Shown piece after piece: positions 40,912 to 48,331 of a stretch of DNA of 64,000 nucleotides. The DNA comes from Streptomyces sp. DH24 (GTDB taxonomy: Bacteria > Actinomycetota > Actinomycetes > Streptomycetales > Streptomycetaceae): NCBI RefSeq assembly GCF_029813775.1, contig NZ_JARVKW010000007.1:1-64000 (forward strand), read 5' to 3'. A program made the translations under genes and the position numbers. The notes beneath the pieces were generated by a model. The model saw only the letters and a program-made list of their open reading frames with translations, was not told the DNA's origin and ran no database searches. Within the stretch, counting starts at the first letter, position 1. Every line of letters begins with the position of its first letter.

Positions 40912-41349
40912 TCACGACGACGGCCCCGTCTTCTCGGGCTTGTCACCCTTCGCGGGCTCCGGATCGACATAGAAGATCTTGGCCTTCATGTGCGCCCGAG
41001 CCTGCGCGGCCATCCACACGACGGTCGCGACCACGAGCGAAAGCGCGAACGCCTTCGCGTTGAAGAGTGAGGTGTCCCTGAAGAGGGCGACGAAGATCAG
41101 AAGCAGCAGGAGCTGGGCGACGTAGAGCATCAGCCCCATGGCCTGGAACAGCTGCGGAAGCGTTTTGGCCGTCCACTGCAGGACGTACAGGCCGATTCCC
41201 ATGAACAGGATGGCCAGCACCGCCCCGACCGCCGCACCGAGCGCACCCTTGCCCCCGGACACCGCACCGCTGACGGCGACGGCAACCGCACCGGCAGCGG
41301 CTGTGGGCACAGCGCACTGCAGAAGGTTCCGGACGTCATTGGACGGCAT
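40912..41349 (-). CDS. atpI: AtpI-like membrane protein
   Basis: This 145-residue protein has four hydrophobic segments (about residues 14-31, 35-58, 65-90, 95-113) and a charged tail ending EKTGPSS. It occupies the atpI position at the head of the ATP synthase operon. AtpI proteins assist c-ring assembly or magnesium/proton handling in other bacteria, but sequence similarity is weak across phyla. The ATG at 41349 is preceded by GCGGAG. The promoter region upstream carries a Rex-like operator. Confidence 0.85.
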   Translation of the reverse strand: MPSNDVRNLLQCAVPTAAAGAVAVAVSGAVSGGKGALGAAVGAVLAILFMGIGLYVLQWTAKTLPQLFQAMGLMLYVAQLLLLLIFVALFRDTSLFNAKAFALSLVVATVVWMAAQARAHMKAKIFYVDPEPAKGDKPEKTGPSS

Positions 41350-41413
41350 GGCGGCAACTCCGCTTTCACAGGGGGCAGGGTGTCGTCATGGACGAGCGTA
41401 GTCCCCGGGCTGA

Positions 41414-41430
41414 GTGTGAAGACCTCACAC
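41414..41430. promoter_or_regulatory. Inverted repeat GTGTGA-AGACC-TCACAC upstream of atpI
   Basis: A perfect 6-bp inverted repeat with a five-base centre lies 65 bases upstream of the atpI start. Half-site sequence resembles Rex and Crp sites, but the spacing fits neither exactly. It may be a second operator of the atp promoter. Confidence 0.4.
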
Positions 41431-41474
41431 CAATGGGCCGTCGCACTGCGGCCCTTCGGCTCTATCCGGGGTTC

Positions 41475-41492
41475 TCGTGAACGGTATCACAA
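41475..41492. promoter_or_regulatory. Putative Rex operator (ROP) of the atp operon
   Basis: TCGTGAACGGTATCACAA matches the Streptomyces Rex consensus TTGTGAANNNNTTCACAA at 12 of 14 defined positions. It lies about 125 bases upstream of atpI, close to a GATACC-type -10 on the minus strand. Rex senses the NADH/NAD ratio, and I recall the atp operon being reported as a Rex target in Streptomyces avermitilis. The site here is predicted, not shown. Confidence 0.6.
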
Positions 41493-41589
41493 ACTATTTG
41501 ATGAGGTCTTTACCTACCTGCTGTGCTCACTGTCACACATGAGAGTGAACGCGCGCGTCTGTGCAGAATCCCGGGGAGCTTGTCTGGTA

Positions 41590-41610
41590 ATGGGGGCTTT
41601 GCACCCCCAT
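41590..41610 (-). terminator. Terminator between the MraY-family gene and atpI
   Basis: ATGGGGG (41590-41596) pairs with CCCCCAT (41604-41610) around CTTTGCA, 38 bases after the glycosyltransferase stop. It separates that transcript from the atp promoter. Confidence 0.7.
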
Positions 41611-41647
41611 CACCGTCTCACGACTTGGCAATGCTCTAGTCAGATTC

Positions 41648-42952
41648 TTACCTTGGGTGCGACCGGGCCCCGATGGCCGTGGCGCCGTTGACGCTGATGC
41701 CGGCGCCCACCTTCGGGCGCTCCTCCTCCTCGGCCGCCGCCGGGTGCGTGTGCTCCGGCGCGGGCTCCGCCTCCTCGGCGACCGTCGGACGCCGGTACCG
41801 CGGCGGCACGAAGCGGTACGCCCAGCGCGGGGCCCGCGGCGTGAAGCGCGGCAGGAGCAGCAGCACCAGGCCGATCGTGCTGAGGAACACGATGCCGAGG
41901 ACGATCCACATGGACGCCGAGTTGACGGAGTAGGCCAGCGCCCCGCACGCGATCAGCGCCGACCAGAAGTACATGATCAGCACCGCGCGGCTGTGGGAGT
42001 GGCCGATCTCCAGCAGTCGGTGGTGCAGGTGGCCGCGGTCCGCCGCGAACGGCGACTTGCCCTGCCAGGTGCGCCGCACGATCGCCAGGATCAGGTCGGC
42101 GGCCGGGATCGCGATGATGGTCAGCGGAAGTAGCAAGGGGATGTAAACAGGCACTGTCTGATGTACGGCTTCCTTCTCAGAGCCGACGTACAGATTGAGC
42201 GCGTCCGGATCAACCTGACCAGTTACAGAGATCGTGCCAGCCGCAAGTACGAGACCAATCAACATGGAGCCTGAGTCCCCCATGAAGATCCGCGCCGGGT
42301 GCATGTTGTGCGGCAGGAAGCCCAGGCACATGCCCATCAAGATCGCCGAGAACAGCGTGGCGGGAGCAGCGGCCTCGACGCCGTACGAGTACCAGATCCG
42401 GTATGCGTAAAGGAAGAACGCGGCCGACGCGATACATACCATACCCGCCGCGAGGCCATCGAGGCCGTCTACGAAGTTGACTGCGTTGATAGTGATGACC
42501 ACCAGCGCGACCGTCAGCAGAGTGCCCTGCCCCTGGGTGAGTGCTACTGAGCCAACCCCCGGAACGGGCAACCAAAGGATCGTCAGACCCTGCACCACCA
42601 TCACGCCCGCCGCGATCATCTGCGCGCCCAGCTTGATCAGGGCGTCGATCTCGAACTTGTCGTCCAGGACGCCGATCAGCCAGATCAGGGCCGCGCCGGA
42701 CAGCAGCGCGCGCGGCTCGTTCGAGTTCTCGAAGACCTCGCTCAGGTTGGTCAGGTGGTCCGCCACCAGCAGGCCCGCGCACAGTCCGAAGAACATGGCG
42801 ATCCCGCCGAGCCGCGGAGTCGGTTCCCGGTGCACGTCCCGTGCCCGGATCTCCGGCATCGCTCCCGCCACGATCGCGAACTTCCGTACCGGCCCTGTCA
42901 GCAGATACGTCACCGCGGCCGTGATGCAGAGCGTCAGCAGGTATTCACGCAC
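41648..42952 (-). CDS. MraY/WecA/TagO family undecaprenyl-phosphate phosphosugar transferase
   Basis: This 434-residue polytopic membrane enzyme transfers a sugar-1-phosphate (commonly GlcNAc-1-P) to undecaprenyl phosphate, starting teichoic acid or other wall polymer synthesis. Motifs are GVLDDKFEID, NAVNFVDGLDGLAAG, HPARIFMGDSGSMLIG and RGHLHHRLLEIGHS. The GTG at 42952 (MREYLLTLC) has GGGGAAG upstream, and an earlier in-frame GTG lacks a site. Codon use in two internal patches (about 42125-42290 and 42395-42600) is much less GC-biased than in the rest. It is transcribed toward the atp operon and after glyA. Confidence 0.92.
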   Translation of the reverse strand: MREYLLTLCITAAVTYLLTGPVRKFAIVAGAMPEIRARDVHREPTPRLGGIAMFFGLCAGLLVADHLTNLSEVFENSNEPRALLSGAALIWLIGVLDDKFEIDALIKLGAQMIAAGVMVVQGLTILWLPVPGVGSVALTQGQGTLLTVALVVITINAVNFVDGLDGLAAGMVCIASAAFFLYAYRIWYSYGVEAAAPATLFSAILMGMCLGFLPHNMHPARIFMGDSGSMLIGLVLAAGTISVTGQVDPDALNLYVGSEKEAVHQTVPVYIPLLLPLTIIAIPAADLILAIVRRTWQGKSPFAADRGHLHHRLLEIGHSHSRAVLIMYFWSALIACGALAYSVNSASMWIVLGIVFLSTIGLVLLLLPRFTPRAPRWAYRFVPPRYRRPTVAEEAEPAPEHTHPAAAEEEERPKVGAGISVNGATAIGARSHPR

Positions 42953-43148
42953 GGGCTTCCCCACAGGTCTCGCTGGCCATTCCAGCCCCACACCCTAGCG
43001 AGGCACGCATATGGGTGAGGACTTCCGGGTAGCGACGATGGTTGCACGTATGGCTGTGCACGCCAGTGCGCCTACCCCGGCACCGCCCGGTCACGGCACC
43101 CCGTCCGGCCGCTCCCGGCACCGGTCCGGCCCGGCCGCGCCACCCGGT

Positions 43149-44387
43149 TCAGGCCGGATACGGCGGGAAACCGGCGGTCAGCTCCCGCACCTCCTCACGC
43201 GTCCTCGCGGGCTCCAGGTCGCCCCGCAGCACCCCCGCCAGCAGCATCGCGACGCGCGCCATCTCGGGTTCCCGCATGCCCTGCGTGGTCACCGCGGCCG
43301 TGCCCAGCCGCAGGCCACGGGTGTCGTCGTGCGGCAGCGCGCAGCAGTCCAGCACGATCCCGGCCGCCGCCAGCCGGCCCCGCGCGGTACGGCCGTCGAC
43401 GCCGAGCGGGGCCGGGTCGGCGGTCAGCAGGTGGGTGTCCGTGCCGCCGGTGGTCACGGCCAGCCCTTCCGCGGCCAGCGCGACGGCCAGCATCCGGGCG
43501 TTGGTCACGACCTGGTGGGCGTACCGGACGAAGTCCTCCGTCGCCGCCTCCGCGAACGCCACCGCCTTCGCGGCGATGGTGTGCATCTGCGCACCGCCCT
43601 GGGTGAAGGGGAACACCGCCCGGTCGACGCGCTCGGCCAGTTCGCTGCCGCACAGCACCATCCCGCCGCGCGGCCCCCGCAGCACCTTGTGCGTGGTCGC
43701 GCACACGATGTCGGCGTACGGCACCGGGTTGGGCGCCGCCTTCCCGGCCACCAGCCCGATGGGATGCGCCGCGTCCGCGATCAGGTAAGCGCCCACCTCG
43801 TCGGCGACGTCCCGGAAGAACGCGTAGTCGATGTGGCGCGGGTAGGCGATCGATCCGCACACGATCGCCTTCGGGCGGTGCGCACGGGCCAGGGCGCGGA
43901 TCTGGTCGTGGTCCAGCAGGCCGGTCTCCGCGTCCACGCCGTAGCCGACGAAGTAGAACCAGCGGCCGGAGAAGTTCGCGGGCGAGCCGTGCGTGAGGTG
44001 CCCGCCGTGCGGCAGGCCCAGCGCGAGCACGGTGTCGCCGGGGCGCAGCAGCGCGGCGTACGCGGCGAGCACCGCCGAAGACCCCGAGTGGGACTGGACG
44101 TTGGCGTGCTCGGCGCCGAACAGGGCCTTGGCCCGCTCCACGGCGAGGCGCTCGGCGACGTCCACGATCTCGCAGCCGCCGTGGTGCCGGGCGCCGGGAT
44201 AGCCCTCCGCGTACTTGTTGGCCAGCGGCGAGCCGAGCGCCGCCAGCACGGCCGGCGAGGTGAAGTTCTCGGCGGCGATCAGCTGGAGCGTCGTCGCCTG
44301 CCGCTCGCTCTCGCCCAGCAGCACGTCGGCGAGCTCGGGGTCCTGGCGGCGCAGGACGTCGGCCTCGATGGCAGGGGTGACCGTCAT
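43149..44387 (-). CDS. glyA: Serine hydroxymethyltransferase
   Basis: This 412-residue PLP enzyme interconverts serine and glycine with tetrahydrofolate. The PLP Lys lies in CATTHKVLRGPRGGM (usually THKTLRGPRGG, so the residue after Lys is changed). The N-terminal LQLIAAENFTSPAVLAALGSPLANKYAEGYPGARHHGG block is intact. The ATG at 44387 has CGGAG seven bases upstream. In S. coelicolor the gene at this position is a second glyA copy. Substrate range may therefore differ from the housekeeping enzyme, which is not in this window. Confidence 0.92.
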   Translation of the reverse strand: MTVTPAIEADVLRRQDPELADVLLGESERQATTLQLIAAENFTSPAVLAALGSPLANKYAEGYPGARHHGGCEIVDVAERLAVERAKALFGAEHANVQSHSGSSAVLAAYAALLRPGDTVLALGLPHGGHLTHGSPANFSGRWFYFVGYGVDAETGLLDHDQIRALARAHRPKAIVCGSIAYPRHIDYAFFRDVADEVGAYLIADAAHPIGLVAGKAAPNPVPYADIVCATTHKVLRGPRGGMVLCGSELAERVDRAVFPFTQGGAQMHTIAAKAVAFAEAATEDFVRYAHQVVTNARMLAVALAAEGLAVTTGGTDTHLLTADPAPLGVDGRTARGRLAAAGIVLDCCALPHDDTRGLRLGTAAVTTQGMREPEMARVAMLLAGVLRGDLEPARTREEVRELTAGFPPYPA

Positions 44388-44472
44388 GTCGGGCTCCGGG
44401 CGTCGCGATGTGTGGCTCGTTCGCCTCACGTACGTCCAATGTAGGCCCGGGTGGTCACTCGCGCCCGCGTTG

Positions 44473-45141
44473 CTACGTCCTGGCCGTCACGCCCGTCAGA
44501 GCCGTCACGACGGGGTCCAGTGCCTGATGTATCTCGTCGCCGATGGACCGGAAGAACGTCAGCGGCGCGCCGTAGGGGTCGTAGACCTCGTCCGCCTCGG
44601 CCGTCGGGGCCAGCAGCCAGCCGCGCAGCGCGGCCGAGGCGCGCACCAGGGCGCGGGCGCGTTCCACCACGCCGTCCTCGATCGGCGGCAGGGTCGCCGG
44701 GTCGATCGCCTTCACCAGGCGGGTGAACTCCTTCAGCGTGAAGGTCCGCAGGCCCGCCGAGTGGCCCATGGAGATGACCTGGGCGCGGTGGTCGCGGGTC
44801 GCGGTCAGCACCAGGTCGGCGCGGATCACGTGCTCGTCGAGGAGTTCCCGGCCGACGAAGCCGGAGGCGTCCGCGCCGAAGTCGGCCAGCACGGCCTCCG
44901 CGTTGGCCTCCATGGGCGCGCCCTCGTGGCCCCAGGTGCCCGCGCTCTCCACGATCAGCCCGCCGCCCATCGGGTCGCCGAGCCGGTCCGCCAGGAAATG
45001 CCGGGTCAGCCGCTCGGTGATCGGTGAGCGGCACACGTTGCCGGTGCTGACGTGGAGGATGCGGAAGGTGTCGCGGGGGTGGTCGAAGTCCCCCGTCTGG
45101 TCCCCGTTGCCTATGCCACGCCCCGCCTCAGGGGCTGTCAA
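44473..45141 (-). CDS. Low-molecular-weight phosphatase family protein lacking the nucleophilic Cys
   Basis: This 222-residue protein is related to low-molecular-weight protein-tyrosine phosphatases and arsenate reductases. The P-loop reads VSTGNVCRSPITER where active enzymes have C-x-G-N-x-C-R-S, so the nucleophile is Ser. The Arg and the C-terminal EVYDPYG acid motif remain. It is therefore probably a pseudophosphatase or binding protein. The start is a TTG at 45141 overlapping the Sua5 stop (TTGA), with CGAGGTGG five bases upstream. The tight coupling suggests a role tied to the YrdC-domain protein. Confidence 0.85.
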   Translation of the reverse strand: MTAPEAGRGIGNGDQTGDFDHPRDTFRILHVSTGNVCRSPITERLTRHFLADRLGDPMGGGLIVESAGTWGHEGAPMEANAEAVLADFGADASGFVGRELLDEHVIRADLVLTATRDHRAQVISMGHSAGLRTFTLKEFTRLVKAIDPATLPPIEDGVVERARALVRASAALRGWLLAPTAEADEVYDPYGAPLTFFRSIGDEIHQALDPVVTALTGVTART

Positions 45142-45785
45142 TTCGCCACCTCGAGGTCGGGTACCACCTTGCGCAGCTCGTCGGCCGGGATCGCGCCCTC
45201 GCGCAGCAGCAGCGGCACCTCGCGGGTGACGTCGACGATCGAGGACGGGACGTTGCCGGGGGTCGGGCCGCCGTCCAGGTAGACGGAGACGGAGTCGCCG
45301 AGCATCTCCTGCGCGGCGTCGCAGTTCTCGGGGGACGGGTGACCCGTGAGGTTCGCCGAGGAGACGGCCATCGGGCCGACCTCCGTGAGCAGCTCGATGG
45401 CGACCGGGTGCAGCGGCATGCGTACGGCGACCGTGCCGCGGGTGTCGCCGAGGTCCCACTGGAGGGACGGCTGGTGCCGGGCGACGATCGTGAGCGCCCC
45501 CGGCCAGAAGGCGTCGACGAGTTCCCAGGCCAGCTCGGAGAAGTCCGTCACGAGGCCGTGCAGCGTGTTCGGGGAGCCGATGAGGACGGGCGTGGGCATG
45601 TTCCGCCCGCGGCCCTTGGCGTCCAGCAGGTCGGCGACGGCCTCCGCGGAGAACGCGTCGGCGCCGATGCCGTACACCGTGTCCGTCGGCAGCACCACGA
45701 GCTCGCCCCGGCGGACGGCGGACGCTGCCTCACGCAGACCGGTCACGCGGTCGGTCGCGTCATTGGTGTCGTATCGCCGTGCCAT
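45138..45785 (-). CDS. Sua5/YciO/YrdC-type L-threonylcarbamoyladenylate synthase
   Basis: This 215-residue enzyme makes threonylcarbamoyl-AMP from threonine, bicarbonate and ATP for the t6A modification of ANN-decoding tRNAs. The YrdC domain is complete: GELVVLPTDTVYGIGADAFS, KGRGRNMPTPVLIG, FWPGALTIVARHQPSL, VAVRMPLHP and VSSANLTGHPSP. The length fits a YrdC domain with a short tail. It lies between prmC and the phosphatase-like gene, overlapping the latter by four bases. All are probably one transcript downstream of prfA. Confidence 0.93.
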   Translation of the reverse strand: MARRYDTNDATDRVTGLREAASAVRRGELVVLPTDTVYGIGADAFSAEAVADLLDAKGRGRNMPTPVLIGSPNTLHGLVTDFSELAWELVDAFWPGALTIVARHQPSLQWDLGDTRGTVAVRMPLHPVAIELLTEVGPMAVSSANLTGHPSPENCDAAQEMLGDSVSVYLDGGPTPGNVPSSIVDVTREVPLLLREGAIPADELRKVVPDLEVAN

Positions 45786-45837
45786 GTCTAGCGGGCCTCC
45801 TCGTACACGTGCTGCGGGGGTGTGGTCCTGCGGGTGC

Positions 45838-46719
45838 TCACGGCAGCGCCTTGCGGGCGGTCGCGAACCGCGGGCGGTTGTTGAGATCGGGGTGGTCCGC
45901 GGCGTCGGTCCAGCCGCGGTCCTCGGCGAAGATCCACGGCACCTGGCCGCCCTGGGTGTCGGCGTGCTCGATGACGACGACTCCGCCGGGGCGCAGCAGC
46001 CGGTGCGCGGTGCGTTCGATGCCGCGGATCAGGTCGAGGCCGTCCTCGCCGGAGAACAGGGCCATCTCCGGGTCGTGGTCGCGCGCCTCGGGTGCCACGT
46101 ACTCCCACTCGGTGAGCGGGATGTACGGCGGGTTGGAGACGACCAGGTCCACCTGGCCGTCGAGGTCGGGGAACGCGGTCAGGGCGTCGCCCTGGCGCAG
46201 TTCGACCCGGGAGCCCTCGACGTTCTTGCGGGTCCACCGCAGCGCGTCCTCGGACAGCTCGACGGCGTACACGCGGGAGCGCGGCACCTCCTGGGCGAGG
46301 GCGAGCGCGATGGCGCCGGAGCCGGTGCACAGGTCGACGATGCACGGCTCGACGACGTCCATGGCGCGTACCGCGTCTATCGCCCAGCCGGCCACCGACT
46401 CGGTCTCCGGACGCGGCACGAACACCCCCGGCCCGACCTGGAGTTCCAGGTACCGGAAGTAGGCGCGGCCGGTGATGTGCTGGAGGGGTTCGCGGGCCTC
46501 GCGGCGTGCGACGACCTCCCAGTAGCGGGCGTCGAAGTCGGAGTCCTTCACGGTGTGCAGCTCGCCGCGCTTGACGCCGTGCACGAACGCGGCGAGTTCC
46601 TCGGCGTCGGTGCGCGGCGAGGGCACGCCGGCGTCGGCGAGCCGCTGGGTGGCCCGGGCCACCTCCGCGAGCAGCACGCTGCGGGGGCTTGGGGGTCGCC
46701 CCCCAAAATGTTGCTGCAC
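45838..46719 (-). CDS. prmC: Release-factor glutamine methyltransferase PrmC (HemK)
   Basis: This 293-residue SAM-dependent enzyme methylates the GGQ glutamine of release factors. Motif I is VDLCTGSGAIALALA and the catalytic NPPY motif is VVSNPPYIPL. The GTG at 46719 has a perfect GGAGG six bases upstream. That start includes about 14 residues encoded by a hairpin-containing stretch (46689-46706) not expected in the family. A later GTG at 46677 gives the usual N-terminus (LLAEVARATQRL) but has no ribosome site. It follows prfA, whose product is its substrate. Confidence 0.93.
   Translation of the reverse strand: MQQHFGGRPPSPRSVLLAEVARATQRLADAGVPSPRTDAEELAAFVHGVKRGELHTVKDSDFDARYWEVVARREAREPLQHITGRAYFRYLELQVGPGVFVPRPETESVAGWAIDAVRAMDVVEPCIVDLCTGSGAIALALAQEVPRSRVYAVELSEDALRWTRKNVEGSRVELRQGDALTAFPDLDGQVDLVVSNPPYIPLTEWEYVAPEARDHDPEMALFSGEDGLDLIRGIERTAHRLLRPGGVVVIEHADTQGGQVPWIFAEDRGWTDAADHPDLNNRPRFATARKALP
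46689..46706. other. Hairpin TTGGGG(G)-TCG-(C)CCCCAA at the prmC 5' end
   Basis: Seven-base arms (46689-46695 and 46699-46706, six to seven pairs) form a tight hairpin just inside the chosen prmC start. This motif is one I associate with many Streptomyces intergenic regions. It could act as a terminator remnant after prfA or modulate prmC translation. Confidence 0.5.
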
Positions 46720-46748
46720 GCAAGTCCTCCGAAGTGCTCGTACGTGGG

Positions 46749-47825
46749 TTACGCGGCTGCGAGCCTGGCGGCCGAGTCCGCGTCGACGCACGCCTGGATC
46801 ACCGCGTCGAGGTCGCCGTCCAGGACCTGGTCCAGGTTGTACGCCTTGAAGCCGACACGGTGGTCCGAGATGCGGTTCTCCGGGAAGTTGTACGTACGGA
46901 TCTTCTCGGAGCGGTCGACGGTACGGACCTGGCTGCGGCGGGCGTCGGCGGCCTCCTTCTCCGCCTCTTCCTGCGCCGCGGCGAGCAGCCTCGAGCGCAG
47001 GATACGCATCGCCTGCTCCTTGTTCTGCAGCTGGCTCTTCTCGTTCTGGCAGGAGGCGACGACTCCGGTCGGAATGTGCGTGATGCGCACGGCGGAGTCG
47101 GTGGTGTTGACGGACTGGCCGCCGGGTCCGGAGGACCGGTACACGTCGATGCGGAGGTCGCCCGGGTTGATCTCGACGTCGATCTCCTCGGCCTCGGGCG
47201 TGACGAGGACGCCGGCGGCGGAGGTGTGGATGCGGCCCTGCGACTCGGTGGCCGGCACGCGCTGCACGCGGTGCACGCCGCCCTCGTACTTCAGGCGCGC
47301 CCACACGCCCTGTCCGGGCTCGGTGGCGCCCTGGCCGCCCTTGGTCTTCACGGCGACCTGGACGTCCTTGTAGCCGCCCAGCTCCGACTCGGTGGCGTCG
47401 ATGATCTCGGTCTTCCAGCCGACGCGCTCGGCGTAGCGCAGGTACATCCGCAGCAGGTCGCCGGCGAACAGGGCGGACTCGTCGCCGCCCGCGCCCGCCT
47501 TGATCTCCAGGATGACGTCCTTGTCGTCGCTCGGGTCGCGCGGGACGAGCAGCAGGCGGAGCTTCTCGGTGAGCTCGTCGCGGTGCTTCTCCAGCTCCTT
47601 GACCTCGGCGGCGAACTCCGGGTCGTCGGCGCCCAGTTCGCGCGCGGTCTCGATGTCGTCGCCGGTCTCCTTCCAGGAGCGGAACGTGGCGACGATCGGG
47701 GTGAGCTCGGCGTAGCGCTTGTTCAGCTTGCGCGCGTTGGCCTGGTCGGAGTGGACCGACGGGTCGGAGAGCTTCTTCTCCAGGTCGGCGTGCTCGGCGA
47801 CGAGTTCCTCGACGGCCTCGAACAT
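46749..47825 (-). CDS. prfA: Peptide chain release factor 1
   Basis: This 358-residue factor terminates translation at UAA and UAG. The codon-recognition tripeptide PAT is in [18 protein letters not shown] and the catalytic GGQ is in [14 protein letters not shown]. The ATG at 47825 gives [16 protein letters not shown] and length equal to the S. coelicolor protein. The frame extends upstream without support. It follows rpmE and precedes prmC, the modification enzyme for its GGQ motif. Confidence 0.97.
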   Translation of the reverse strand: MFEAVEELVAEHADLEKKLSDPSVHSDQANARKLNKRYAELTPIVATFRSWKETGDDIETARELGADDPEFAAEVKELEKHRDELTEKLRLLLVPRDPSDDKDVILEIKAGAGGDESALFAGDLLRMYLRYAERVGWKTEIIDATESELGGYKDVQVAVKTKGGQGATEPGQGVWARLKYEGGVHRVQRVPATESQGRIHTSAAGVLVTPEAEEIDVEINPGDLRIDVYRSSGPGGQSVNTTDSAVRITHIPTGVVASCQNEKSQLQNKEQAMRILRSRLLAAAQEEAEKEAADARRSQVRTVDRSEKIRTYNFPENRISDHRVGFKAYNLDQVLDGDLDAVIQACVDADSAARLAAA

Positions 47826-47933
47826 CTTGGGCTCCTGATACTGCGGTGAGGGGGAAGGGCGGGCGACCAAAAACGCCGGTCCCGGCGCGCCCCTGACGAG
47901 GGGCACGGCCGTGGACCGGCGGTCTGGGGCTCG

Positions 47934-48158
47934 CTACTTCTTGGAGCCGGCGGCAGCCTTGCCGAAGCGGGCCTCGAAGCGGGCCACGCGGCCACCGGTG
48001 TCGAGGATCTTCTGCTTGCCCGTGTAGAACGGGTGGCACTCGGAGCAGACCTCGGCCCGGATGGCGCCGGACTGGATCGTGCTGCGGGTGGTGAACGACG
48101 CGCCACAGGTGCAGCTGACCTGCGTCTCGACGTACTCGGGGTGGATGTCGCGCTTCAA
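47934..48158 (-). CDS. rpmE: 50S ribosomal protein L31 (zinc-containing type)
   Basis: This 74-residue ribosomal protein has the zinc ligands of the C+ form, SCTCGASF and [14 protein letters not shown]. It can therefore be a zinc reservoir that is replaced by a C- paralogue under zinc starvation. The start is a TTG at 48158 behind TAGGAGACACC, an unusual start codon for a ribosomal protein gene. It precedes prfA by about 110 bases, the conserved actinobacterial arrangement. Confidence 0.96.
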   Translation of the reverse strand: MKRDIHPEYVETQVSCTCGASFTTRSTIQSGAIRAEVCSECHPFYTGKQKILDTGGRVARFEARFGKAAAGSKK

Positions 48159-48331
48159 GGTGTCTCCTAGGTTCCGGGAGGGCGCCGGGTCGCCGCCGCG
48201 GGATGCGGGAGCGTGAACCGGAGCCGACGTACCAGTCTGCCAGGACTGGCGTCCTCTCCCAAAACCGGGGGTTGCCGCCTGCTATTCCTCGCGGGCCCTC
48301 ACGGGCCTCCCGTACGGTCGCCCGCGCCCCT

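Noticed and set aside
41648..42952. Pseudogene status of the MraY/TagO-type gene because of atypical codons
   Set aside because: The reading frame is intact and all catalytic motifs are present, so the odd codons do not indicate decay.
45838..48039. One 733-codon minus-strand frame through prfA, rpmE and prmC
   Set aside because: Only the part from 46719 is the PrmC protein. The upstream part is out of frame with the clear RF1 and L31 genes.
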